64,000 nucleotides of DNA, taken from contig NZ_CP117516.1 in NCBI RefSeq assembly GCF_028621955.1, positions 3,432,001 through 3,496,000 of the forward strand. The letters run 5' to 3'. Each line of letters starts with the position of its first letter. Positions within the stretch are counted from its first letter, which is position 1. Shown piece after piece: positions 16,809-25,283 of this stretch. The translations under genes were made by a program, and so were the position numbers. The notes below the pieces were generated by a model. That model did no database searches, was not told the origin of the DNA, and saw only the letters and a list, made by a program, of their open reading frames with translations. The stretch is from Erythrobacter sp. BLCC-B19. Lineage in GTDB: Bacteria > Pseudomonadota > Alphaproteobacteria > Sphingomonadales > Sphingomonadaceae.

Positions 16809-18305
16809 ATGAGCCCGGCCAGCATTGCGATCAACCGCTTCGGCTATGGCTATAGCGCCGCCACCGCGCCGACGGACGCCGCCGCCGATCCGCGCCGCGC
16901 ATTGCTGCGCCAGTTCGACGCCTTCGATCCGGCCCCTGCCGCGATAGCCGGACGGATCGACACGCGGCCCAAGACCTCCGAGATCCTCGAACTGCTGCGC
17001 CGCTTCCGGCAGGATTCCCGCGCCGTTGCCGCTGCCAACGAAGGCGCGGCCGCACCGGCGATGATGGCCGAGGGCATGGCGGCCGAAGCCATGACCCGCC
17101 AGGACGCCCGCGACGCTGCGCTGGCGGGCCTGCCGCCTGAATATCGCGACAAGCTGGTCGAAGCGCGCCGCGTGCTGGCCGAAGACATCGCGGCGCGCGT
17201 CAACCTCGCGGTCGCCAGTCCCACGCCGATGGCCGAGCGACTGGTGCATTTCTGGTCGAACCATTTCAGCGTGTCGGTCGGCAAGCCGGGGACACAATTC
17301 GAAGTCGGCCCGCACGAATTTACCGCGATCCGCCCGCATATTCTGGGGCGGTTTGCCGATATGCTCAAGGCGGCCGTGCTGCATCCGGCGATGCTGATCT
17401 ATCTCGATCAGTTCCAGTCGATCGGGCCAAACGCGCCCTTCAGCCAGCGCCGCGGGCGGCGCGGGGCCGATGCGCCGCAGCGCCGGCGCGGTCTCAACGA
17501 GAACCTCGCGCGCGAAGTGCTGGAGCTGCACACGCTGGGCGTCGATGGCGGCTATTCGCAGGCCGACGTGACCGAGCTTGCCCGCGCGCTGACCGGCTGG
17601 ACGGTGCCCGGCCTCGGCCGCGCGGGCCGCTTTGCCGAGGGGCAGGACAGCGGCGCGGCGTTCATCGCGCTGGTGCATGAGCCGGGCGCGCGGCAGGTGC
17701 TCGGGCGTTCCTATCCCGCGGGAGGGGCCGAACAGGCGCTGGCGATCCTAGATGATCTCGCCCGCCACCCCGCAACCGCGCGCCACATCGCGACCAAGTT
17801 CGCCCGCCACTTCGCCGGAGACACACCGCCACCCGCGCTGGTTGCGCGGCTGGAGGCCGACTTCCGCAAGAGCGATGGCGATCTTGCCAGCCTCACGCGC
17901 ACCCTGATCGAAGCACCAGAGGCCTGGACGCCCGCCCCGGTGAAGTTCCGCACTCCGTTCGAATGGCTGGTCGCCACGCTGCGGCTGACCGGTCTGCAGA
18001 CGTTTGGCACCCCGCAAATCGTCGGCGCGCTCACACAGCTTGGCCAAGCGCCGTGGCGCGCGAATTCGCCTGCGGGATATGACGACATCGCCGCCAGCTG
18101 GGCCGGGCCGGATGCGCTTATCCGGCGGGTCGAATTCGCCGAACGCATCGCGCGCGGGGCGGCTACCGAGAATGTCATTGCCCGCGCCGAGGCAGCCTTT
18201 CCGGGCGCGCTGAGCGAGCCCACCCTGACCCAGCTGAAGCGCGCCGAGAGCGGCCGTCAGGCGCTCGCGCTGCTGCTGGTCTCGCCTGAAATGATGCGGA
18301 GATAA
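16809..18305 (+). CDS. DUF1800 family protein
   Basis: 498-residue protein of the DUF1800 family, of unknown biochemical function. It shows the family landmarks RLVHFWSNHFSVS, the NENLAREVLELHTLGVDGGYSQADVTELARALTGW block, and HPATARHIATKFARHF. I see no clear signal peptide, although partners are usually exported. Five bases separate it from the DUF1501 gene, the standard partner of this family. No strong ribosome-binding site precedes the ATG. An upstream alkyl-sulfatase gene on the same strand lies 152 bases away and may or may not be in the same transcript. Confidence 0.85.
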   Translation: MSPASIAINRFGYGYSAATAPTDAAADPRRALLRQFDAFDPAPAAIAGRIDTRPKTSEILELLRRFRQDSRAVAAANEGAAAPAMMAEGMAAEAMTRQDARDAALAGLPPEYRDKLVEARRVLAEDIAARVNLAVASPTPMAERLVHFWSNHFSVSVGKPGTQFEVGPHEFTAIRPHILGRFADMLKAAVLHPAMLIYLDQFQSIGPNAPFSQRRGRRGADAPQRRRGLNENLAREVLELHTLGVDGGYSQADVTELARALTGWTVPGLGRAGRFAEGQDSGAAFIALVHEPGARQVLGRSYPAGGAEQALAILDDLARHPATARHIATKFARHFAGDTPPPALVARLEADFRKSDGDLASLTRTLIEAPEAWTPAPVKFRTPFEWLVATLRLTGLQTFGTPQIVGALTQLGQAPWRANSPAGYDDIAASWAGPDALIRRVEFAERIARGAATENVIARAEAAFPGALSEPTLTQLKRAESGRQALALLLVSPEMMRR

Positions 18306-18310
18306 GCCCG

Positions 18311-19480
18311 ATGACGACCGCTTTTGATCGCCGCTCGCTGCTCGCCGGGTCGCTGTTGCTCGGCGCTGGCAGCCTCGCCTTTCCGCGTATTGCCTTTGCG
18401 CAAGGGACGGGCCGCCGCAATGTGATGTTCGTGCTGCTGCGCGGCGCGGCTGACGGGATGGCAATGCTCGCACCCGTCGGCGATCCCGGTTTCGAGGCGC
18501 TGCGCGGGGCCACCCTGCCCGATTACGCCGATGCGCCCCGGATCGACGGGTTCTTCGCCGTCCACCCGGCGCTTGCCGAAGTCGGCAAATCGGCGCTGGC
18601 GGGCGAGGCGCTGTTCGTCCACGCCGCCGCGACCGCCTATCGCGAGCGCTCGCATTTTGACGGCCAGAACCTGCTGGAGAGCGGCGGCACGGCGCCCTAT
18701 GCGGCCAAGGACGGCTGGCTCAACCGGCTGGCCGGGCTGATGAACGAGACCGCGCCCACCCCCTTGCGCGCGCTGGCGATTGCGCAGGCGGTGCCGCTCG
18801 CCTTGCGGGGTAGTGCGCCTGTGTCGAACTACGCACCCTCGGCCCTGCCCGATGCGAGCGAGGATCTGATGGCACGGGTCAGCCAGCTCTACGCCGCCGA
18901 CAGCGAGCTTGGGCCGCTATGGTCGCGCGCGCTCGAGACCAAGGCGATGGCGGGCGATGATGGCCCCCGCAATCTGCGCGATGCGCGGGCCGCGGGTGAA
19001 TTGGCTGCTTCGCTGATGCGCGGCGAAGGCGGCGCGCGGATCGGGATGATCGAGCTGGGCGGATGGGATACCCACGCCAACCAGCGCGGTGCCTTTGCGC
19101 GCTCGGCCCGCCAGCTCGATGCGCTGCTTGCGGGCTACAAGGCGGGCATGGGCGCAAGCTGGGCCGACACGCTGGTGGTTGTCGCAACCGAATTCGGCCG
19201 CACCGCAAGGCTCAACGGCACGGGCGGCACCGACCACGGCACTGCGGGCGCAGCGCTGCTGATGGGCGGCACGGTGCGCGGCGGGCGGGTGGTTGCCGAC
19301 TGGCCCGGCCTTGCCGACGGCCAGCTTTACGAAAACCGCGACCTTGCCCCCACCATTGCGCTCGAAAGCGTGCTGGCGGGCGCGGTGGCCGAGCATTTGC
19401 GGTTCGACCCCAAGCTGGCGATGGCCCGCCTGTTCCCGGGACGCAGCAGCGCCGCGCTTGCGGGACTGGTGCGCGCCTAG
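18311..19480 (+). CDS. DUF1501 family exported protein
   Basis: 389-residue DUF1501 protein with a twin-arginine-type signal (FDRRSLLAGSLLLGAGSLAFP, cleavage near AQG at residue 32). DUF1501 is distantly related to the sulfatase/alkaline phosphatase superfamily; the IELGGWDTHANQ and VVATEFGRTARLNGTGGTDHG motifs are its landmarks and probably its metal site. Forms a conserved pair with DUF1800. The last gene of its run: its stop codon shares CTAG with the stop of the convergent GH3 gene. Confidence 0.85.
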   Translation: MTTAFDRRSLLAGSLLLGAGSLAFPRIAFAQGTGRRNVMFVLLRGAADGMAMLAPVGDPGFEALRGATLPDYADAPRIDGFFAVHPALAEVGKSALAGEALFVHAAATAYRERSHFDGQNLLESGGTAPYAAKDGWLNRLAGLMNETAPTPLRALAIAQAVPLALRGSAPVSNYAPSALPDASEDLMARVSQLYAADSELGPLWSRALETKAMAGDDGPRNLRDARAAGELAASLMRGEGGARIGMIELGGWDTHANQRGAFARSARQLDALLAGYKAGMGASWADTLVVVATEFGRTARLNGTGGTDHGTAGAALLMGGTVRGGRVVADWPGLADGQLYENRDLAPTIALESVLAGAVAEHLRFDPKLAMARLFPGRSSAALAGLVRA

Positions 19481-21858
19481 AACGAACACTCCGCGCTCGC
19501 CGCCGCCTCATCGCGGGTGATGGCGCTGATCTGGAGCGTGAAGGCACCCTTGGAGGCGAAGGTCAGCTTGCTCCCGGTGGTGCCGAGGCACGCCGGGGTC
19601 AGCACCATTTCACGCCAGCCCTTGCCCTCGGCAACCGACATTCCCTGCGTGATGTCATGCGTCTTGCCACCGGCGGTGACCGTGACAGGCGCACCCGGCC
19701 GCGCTGTGACCTGGTATGCGATGCGCCATGCCGCGCCGCTCTCCGGGCCGGTCAGCGTGATCTTCGCACCGGGCGCGAACACGATCTTGCGGGCGTCTTC
19801 CTGCGCTCGGCGATCGATCCCGGTCGCGGTGATGCCGTTGCCGGTGCCGCGCAGATCGGGGAGCAGCGCATTGTCGGCCACTGCCTGCACCTGCGCGCCC
19901 AGCTTGCCATTGGCAAACCACGACGCCCCAGCATCGGCCGCCAGCGCTGCGCAGCTCTCGTCGAGCGGCACGGGAACCATGCGCGGGGCGGCAAAGCCAA
20001 GACCATAACCGACCGGGAACAGCGCGCCTTCGGGGCTGTTGAGCGGCGCGCCCTCGCAGGTCCTGGGCCAGCTGAACGACAGCTTCCCGGTTGGCTGAAC
20101 CTTGCCGAACAGCACGTCGGCCACGCCCGCGCCTTCGCTCCCCGGCAGCCATGCGGCGACGAAAGCATCGGCAGAGTTCAACTCGCGGTTGACCCACAAG
20201 GGACGGCCCGAGAGGAACACGGCAACCGTGGGGATGCCGCGCGCCTTGTAGGCCTTGAGCAAGGCCAGCCCTTCCTCGTCGCGGAAGGCCAGATCCTTCC
20301 GGTCGCCGACGAATTCGGCATAGGGCTCCTCGCCGAAAACGACGATGGCGACATCGGGCTTGCTGGCCGGGTCACCCTTGGGCGCGAGGCGCGCCTCGCC
20401 GCCGCTGGCACGCGCCGCCTCGGCGATCCCGGCCCAGATCGAGGTCGCGCCGGGGAAGTCGGCTGCGGTAAGGTCACCGCCGCCCTGCCACGTCACCGAC
20501 CAGCCTCCGGCCTGCTGGGGCACGTTGTCGGCGGCGCTGCCCGCCACTTCAATCCGCGCGCCGGGCCGCAGCGGCAGGATGCCGGCGTTCTTCAGCAAGA
20601 CTTGCGACTTGGCCACCGCCTCGCGCGCGATGGCGCGGTGTTCGGGGGAGCCGAGCTTGTCCCACTTGCCGCCCAGCATCCGAGCCGAGGGCTTCACCTC
20701 GCCATCAAGGATGCCCAGCGCCTGCTTCATCCGCAGCACCCGCAGCACCGCTTCGTCCAGCCGGGCCATCGGGATCGTGCCCTTCTTGACCTGCTTGACG
20801 AGGCTGGCGTGAAGCGCCTTCCAGTCCTCAGGCACCATGTAGACGTCGAGCCCGGCGAGCAGCGCCTGCGGGCAATTGCCGTTGGTGCAGCCCTTGATCT
20901 GGCCGTGGCCGTTCCAGTCGCCGACAACGACGCCCTCGAAGCCCAGACGCCCGCGCAATTCCCCGGTCAAGAGCGCGGTGTTGCCGTGCATCTTGGTGCC
21001 GTTGATCGAATTGAAGCTCGCCATGACGCTGGCGACGCGCCTTTCGATGGCAGCGGGATAGGGTGCCGCGTGGATCGCCATCAGCGCCGCCAGGTCACCA
21101 TTCACATCACCCTGATCGACGCCTTGCGCGGTGCCGCCATCGCCGAAATAGTGCTTGGCGGTCGCGGCGACCTTGCCGGGGCCGAGAAAGCCCGGGGTTC
21201 CGGGAATGCCCTGCAGACCTTCGATCATCGCCGCGCCCAGACGGGTCACCAGCGCGGGGTCTTCCGAATAGCTTTCGTAGGTGCGGCCCCAGCGGTCATC
21301 GCGGGCAACCGCGACGGTGGGGGCGAAGGTCCAATCAATGCCGGTCACCTCGATTTCAACCGCGGTCGCAGCGCCAATGCGGCGCATCAGGTCTTCATCC
21401 CCTGCGGCCCCCAGCGCGATGTTGTGCGGGAAGATCGTGGCGCCCACGACATTGGCGTGGCCGTGGACAGCATCGGTCGCCCAGATCGCCGGGATCGCCG
21501 GTTCGCCCTTGGGCAGCGGTGCAGTGGAGGCCTCCCAGAAGGCGTCGGCGAGCTTCAGCCAGTCGGCAGCGGGTGCCTTGTCATCGCCGAAGGGGCCGGA
21601 ATTGCCGCCATTGAGGATCGTGCCGAAGCGGTATTTGCGCACGTCCGCAGGCGTGATCGAGCCGATGTCGGGCTGGATGATCTGCGCGACCTTGCGTTCG
21701 AGGCTCATGCGCGCGAGCAGCGCTTCGGGGCTGTTATCCACCGCAGCTGCAGCCATAGGCGCGCTGGCCGACTGGACATCGCCTGTCGCCGCGCACCCCG
21801 TGACCAATGCCCCGAGCGCCGCCGTCAGCGCGAGCTGCGCAAGCCTGTTTCGTGCCAT
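19477..21858 (-). CDS. Glycoside hydrolase family 3 beta-glucosidase lipoprotein
   Basis: 793-residue exo-acting beta-glucosidase (glucan glucohydrolase type). An N-terminal lipobox LVTGC gives lipidation at Cys22, so it is probably anchored in the envelope. The GH3 N-terminal barrel (about 45-370) contains KHYFGDGGTAQG and the nucleophile Asp314 in VVVGDWNGHG. The C-terminal alpha/beta domain follows, and residues 640-793 form an extra beta domain as in marine ExoP-type enzymes. The ATG ending at 21858 has GGGAGGG eight bases upstream. A LacI-type palindrome (21890-21905) sits in its own leader, so it is coregulated with, but separable from, the receptor-GH16-LacI-MFS operon. Confidence 0.9.
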   Translation of the reverse strand: MARNRLAQLALTAALGALVTGCAATGDVQSASAPMAAAAVDNSPEALLARMSLERKVAQIIQPDIGSITPADVRKYRFGTILNGGNSGPFGDDKAPAADWLKLADAFWEASTAPLPKGEPAIPAIWATDAVHGHANVVGATIFPHNIALGAAGDEDLMRRIGAATAVEIEVTGIDWTFAPTVAVARDDRWGRTYESYSEDPALVTRLGAAMIEGLQGIPGTPGFLGPGKVAATAKHYFGDGGTAQGVDQGDVNGDLAALMAIHAAPYPAAIERRVASVMASFNSINGTKMHGNTALLTGELRGRLGFEGVVVGDWNGHGQIKGCTNGNCPQALLAGLDVYMVPEDWKALHASLVKQVKKGTIPMARLDEAVLRVLRMKQALGILDGEVKPSARMLGGKWDKLGSPEHRAIAREAVAKSQVLLKNAGILPLRPGARIEVAGSAADNVPQQAGGWSVTWQGGGDLTAADFPGATSIWAGIAEAARASGGEARLAPKGDPASKPDVAIVVFGEEPYAEFVGDRKDLAFRDEEGLALLKAYKARGIPTVAVFLSGRPLWVNRELNSADAFVAAWLPGSEGAGVADVLFGKVQPTGKLSFSWPRTCEGAPLNSPEGALFPVGYGLGFAAPRMVPVPLDESCAALAADAGASWFANGKLGAQVQAVADNALLPDLRGTGNGITATGIDRRAQEDARKIVFAPGAKITLTGPESGAAWRIAYQVTARPGAPVTVTAGGKTHDITQGMSVAEGKGWREMVLTPACLGTTGSKLTFASKGAFTLQISAITRDEAAASAECSF

Positions 21859-21889
21859 GAGGACAGTCCCTCCCAAGACCGCTGTATTA

Positions 21890-21905
21890 TTGAGAACGTT
21901 ATCAA
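21890..21905. promoter_or_regulatory. LacI-type operator in front of GH3
   Basis: TTGAGAACGTTATCAA is a 16-bp palindrome centred on AACGTT with one imperfect pair. It is 32 bases upstream of the GH3 start codon and nearly identical to the palindrome before the TonB receptor (28663-28678). A LacI regulator is encoded in the same cluster, making it the obvious ligand. Confidence 0.75.
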
Positions 21906-21937
21906 ACTATGCCGCCCTGCTCCGGCTTTGGCAAGGG

Positions 21938-23167
21938 TCAAGCGCTCAGAGTCCCGCGCGGGCGCAGAAAGCTTGCCAGCAGCACCGCGCTCAGCAGCGA
22001 GAGCGCGGCGAACAGCACGAACAGCGCCTCATAGCCGAAGCTCGGCACAAGCAGCACTGTCAGCCATGGCATCACCATGCCCGGCACGGTGTTGGTGAGG
22101 TTGAAAACCCCAAGATCGCGGCCCCGGTGCTGCGGCATCGGCAAGACGCGCAAGGTCTGACTGGCGTGGAGCGCCAGAAACACCGCCGCCGCCAGACCGA
22201 ACAGCACATAGCCTGCAATCGCCCAGGGCAGGCTCGGCGCAGCGGCCATCACCAGCATCCCGCCGGCACACAGCACCGCAGCGCACACCAGCGGAAAGAT
22301 CGGGCGGCCATGCCGATCCGACCAGCGCCCCGCCACGAGCGAAACCGGCACCGCACAGACCAGCACCGCGCTGAAGATATTGGCCGCGCCATTTTCGGGG
22401 TAATCCGGCGCAAGCGAGCGCAGCCAGTAGAGCAGAAAGGCAAACATCCCGCCTTCCGCCACCTGCACCAGCAGCCGGGCCGCCCACATCTTGAGCACCA
22501 CCTGCTCGCCATCAGCGGGGGCAGCGCGCTGAGCGGGCAGCACCGGCGCGACCAGAGCAGGCTGCACCCGGCCCTTGCCCAGAACGACCGCAGGCAGCAC
22601 CAGCACACCCACCAGCACCGCAACCAGCCCGAGCCGTGCGTCAGGATCGATCCAACCTCCCCACGTCACCAGCGATCCCGCCAGCGCTCCCAGGGCCGGT
22701 GATAGCGCCAGCGCTCCGCCCAGCACGCCCTTCTGCTCATCGGGAAAACAGTCCCCCGCCCACGCCATCAGCGGGCTGAGCATCAGGTTCAAGGCGATCT
22801 GCCAGCCCATCACCAGCATCACGATCTGATGCACCGACCGCGCCTCGCCGATCAGCAGCAGCAAGGCGCTTGATCCGATCAGACCGGCGATGATCCAGGG
22901 GCGCCGCGTGCGGCTGCGGTCGCTGAGAATGCCGACGCCCAGATTGGCAAGGCTTGCCATCGCGGCACCAAGGAAGGTCACGCGCGCCAGCGCCGCGACA
23001 TCCTCCCCGCCCTGCAAATCGGCGATCGCCTGCGGCAGCAGCACGGTCAGCAACGGCACATAGGCAACCGCGCCTCCGGCCGATGCGAGCGCAAACAGGG
23101 CGAGAAACCAGCCCGGCTGGCGGCGCGGCAGCGGCTTCGGTGGCGCTGCTAGGCCGGGGTCGGTCAA
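21938..23167 (-). CDS. MFS transporter, probable sugar permease
   Basis: 409-residue inner-membrane protein with twelve predicted helices and MFS loop motifs (GILSDRSRTRRPW after helix 2, GRWSDRHGRP in the second half). In a glucan-degradation cluster it most likely imports glucose or short gluco-oligosaccharides. It starts with TTG inside the stop of the LacI gene (TTGA overlap), so it is translationally coupled. The first 18 residues are polar and proline-rich. No in-frame ATG exists before the first membrane helices. Confidence 0.85.
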   Translation of the reverse strand: MTDPGLAAPPKPLPRRQPGWFLALFALASAGGAVAYVPLLTVLLPQAIADLQGGEDVAALARVTFLGAAMASLANLGVGILSDRSRTRRPWIIAGLIGSSALLLLIGEARSVHQIVMLVMGWQIALNLMLSPLMAWAGDCFPDEQKGVLGGALALSPALGALAGSLVTWGGWIDPDARLGLVAVLVGVLVLPAVVLGKGRVQPALVAPVLPAQRAAPADGEQVVLKMWAARLLVQVAEGGMFAFLLYWLRSLAPDYPENGAANIFSAVLVCAVPVSLVAGRWSDRHGRPIFPLVCAAVLCAGGMLVMAAAPSLPWAIAGYVLFGLAAAVFLALHASQTLRVLPMPQHRGRDLGVFNLTNTVPGMVMPWLTVLLVPSFGYEALFVLFAALSLLSAVLLASFLRPRGTLSA

Positions 23168-24249
23168 ACCCGCCCCGCCGCCCCGGAACGGGTCGAGGCC
23201 ATCACGGGTGCAGGCGCGGTAGAGGCACGTTCGACCAGCCCGGCAGCAACCTCGATCACGCCTTGCTGCTGGGCCTCGGGCGTGCGGGCGATCAGGTGTT
23301 CGACCGCGCGGCTGACCGTCTCGGCAATCGGCTGGTCGATCGCGGTCAGCGGCGGCTGGGAGAAGCGCACAATCGGGGTGTTGTCGAAGGAAATCAGGGA
23401 GAGATCCTCCGGGACGCTGAGCCCACGCTCGCGCGCCACTTCGAGCGCGGCGAGCGCCATCTGATCGGATGAGGCGATGATCGCGGTCAGATCGGGGTTG
23501 CGATCGAGCAGCGCGCGCGCCGCGCGGGCGCCGCTGTCAAAGCCGAAATCACCCGCTTCCAGCAGGCCCGCTTCGGGCAGGCCGAGCTCGGCCAGCGCAC
23601 GGCGCCAGCCGGTGATGCGCCAGCCCGAAAGGCTGTATTGCGCCGGCCCTGCGATCATCGCGATGGTGCGGTGGCCGAGTTCGGCAAGGCGCTTTGTGGC
23701 AAGATAGGCCGCACCCTCGTCGCCCATCGTCAGGGCAATGCCCGGCCCCGGTGCATCCGAACCGATCCGCGCAAAGGGGATGCGCCGCTCCGCCAGCAGT
23801 TCGGTAATCAGGCGGTTTTCCGAGTGCGGCGGGGTCAGGATCACGCCATCGGGCTGAAGCGCGGAAAGCGCCGCGCCCAGCTCGCGCTCGACATGGTCGG
23901 AATGGGTATCGACCAGCTCCACCATCATCCGGTAGCCGTGCTGAGAACAGGTGAGGATGCCGCCGAGAAGCATCTGGTCGACCCAGTCCGTCCCCTGCCG
24001 CTCGCGCCAGTCGGCAAGCGTGCGTTCGCGGTCGTTGATGGCGAGAATGATGTAGGAGCGCGAGCCGCTCATGCGCTGGGCTGCAAGGCTCGGGACATAG
24101 CCCAGCCGGTCGATCGCCGCCTGCACCTTTTCGCGCAATTGCGGGCGCACGTTGGGGCCGTCATTAACCACACGGCTTACCGTCTGGAGCGAGACCCCTG
24201 CCGCTTCGGCCACGTCCCTGATCGTGACAGTCTTGCGCACCCGCGCCAT
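23164..24249 (-). CDS. LacI-family transcriptional regulator
   Basis: 361-residue repressor with an N-terminal LacI helix-turn-helix (TIRDVAEAAGVSLQTVSRVVND, residues 9-30; hinge helix near PSLAAQRMSGSRS) and a periplasmic-binding-protein-like sugar-sensing domain. It lies between GH16 and the MFS gene in the same orientation, with 42 bases to GH16 and a four-base overlap to MFS. The two palindromes at 21890 and 28663 have the size and CG-centred form of LacI operators. The inducer is inferred to be a glucose oligomer released from beta-glucan. Confidence 0.9.
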   Translation of the reverse strand: MARVRKTVTIRDVAEAAGVSLQTVSRVVNDGPNVRPQLREKVQAAIDRLGYVPSLAAQRMSGSRSYIILAINDRERTLADWRERQGTDWVDQMLLGGILTCSQHGYRMMVELVDTHSDHVERELGAALSALQPDGVILTPPHSENRLITELLAERRIPFARIGSDAPGPGIALTMGDEGAAYLATKRLAELGHRTIAMIAGPAQYSLSGWRITGWRRALAELGLPEAGLLEAGDFGFDSGARAARALLDRNPDLTAIIASSDQMALAALEVARERGLSVPEDLSLISFDNTPIVRFSQPPLTAIDQPIAETVSRAVEHLIARTPEAQQQGVIEVAAGLVERASTAPAPVMASTRSGAAGRV

Positions 24250-24291
24250 GGTAACCCGCTTCCCGCCCTGCCTGCGTCTATGCCACCCGGC

Positions 24292-25269
24292 TCACCGGAT
24301 GCACGCACGCCCCGTCGTGGGATCGCTCGCGCATTGATAGACCCTGATCCAATCGATGGCGAATTGCGCGGGAAATGTGCCCTCTGCAACCCCCTTGGCG
24401 TTGTTTTCTTCCGACAGCCTGCCGCCGACGGCAAGATTGGCCATGACATAGAAGGGCTGATCGAACGGCGCTGCGGGCCGCCCCTTGGCCCGCGGCGAGC
24501 CGGAATGCCACTGATCGGCGGTGACAGTGAGGTGCACGCGGTCGTCCACCAGAAAGCGGATCAACCCCTCACCCCATTCCACCGCATAGACATGGAAATC
24601 GTCCGAGGGCAGCGCGAGGCTCGGAAGGGCGTTGCGATGGTCGACGAAGCGGTTTTCCGGCGGATAATTGCCGAAGTGCAGCGCGCTGATGGTGCGGTTC
24701 TCGCCCCGCCCGCCCTCGCATTGCTTGCACTTGGCGCCGATATTGACCGCTTCGAGGATGTCGATTTCGCCCGATCGCGGCCAGGCACCATAGACCGCAT
24801 CCTGCGGCATCATCCAGATCGCAGGCCACGCGCCCTGCCCGGCCGGCACCTTGGCGCGCGCCTCGATCCGGCCATAACGCCAGGCGTGAAGGCCGATGGT
24901 GCGCACCTTGCCCGAGGTGTGGGACTGAACCTGGGTCGGGTTGTCGTATTCTGCAATTTCGGGCGGGCGTGCAGGCCCGGCAAAGCGTTCCTTGCGCGCC
25001 TTCAGGAGCAGCATCCCGCCTTCGACCGCGATATTCTCGGGCCGGTCGGTGTAGCACTGGCGCTCATTATTGCCCCCGCCCCAGCACGATTGCTCGGGCG
25101 TCCACTTGGTTCGGTCAAGCGCATCGCCCTCGAACTCGTCGGCCCAAACCAGCTGCCAGCCTGCCCCTTCGAGCGGGGCAAGCGGCTGCGGCGCCGGGGG
25201 CTCGGCGGCCCCCAAAAGCAGCAGGGCCGCAGTCAGCACCCCCGCTGATCGCGACCCTGCAACTGTCAT
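24292..25269 (-). CDS. Glycoside hydrolase family 16 endo-beta-glucanase
   Basis: 325-residue secreted endoglucanase of the laminarinase (beta-1,3-glucanase) type. An N-terminal signal-like helix (VLTAALLLLGAA) is followed by the GH16 jelly-roll domain. The catalytic motif is GEIDILE (167-173) with nucleophile Glu168, Asp170 and acid/base Glu173. Supporting residues include WADEFEG and the aromatic AWPAIWMMP. It begins 14 bases after the TonB receptor stop and is therefore in its operon. GH16 also contains agarases and carrageenases, but the flanking GH3 glucosidase argues for a beta-glucan substrate. Confidence 0.9.
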   Translation of the reverse strand: MTVAGSRSAGVLTAALLLLGAAEPPAPQPLAPLEGAGWQLVWADEFEGDALDRTKWTPEQSCWGGGNNERQCYTDRPENIAVEGGMLLLKARKERFAGPARPPEIAEYDNPTQVQSHTSGKVRTIGLHAWRYGRIEARAKVPAGQGAWPAIWMMPQDAVYGAWPRSGEIDILEAVNIGAKCKQCEGGRGENRTISALHFGNYPPENRFVDHRNALPSLALPSDDFHVYAVEWGEGLIRFLVDDRVHLTVTADQWHSGSPRAKGRPAAPFDQPFYVMANLAVGGRLSEENNAKGVAEGTFPAQFAIDWIRVYQCASDPTTGRACIR

Positions 25270-25283
25270 TGTGCCTGTCCCGA

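Noticed and set aside
19063..22098. Roughly 1000-codon plus-strand frame over DUF1501 and GH3
   Set aside because: It runs antisense to the GH3 gene, which has all its family motifs; the frame's own translation resembles no protein.
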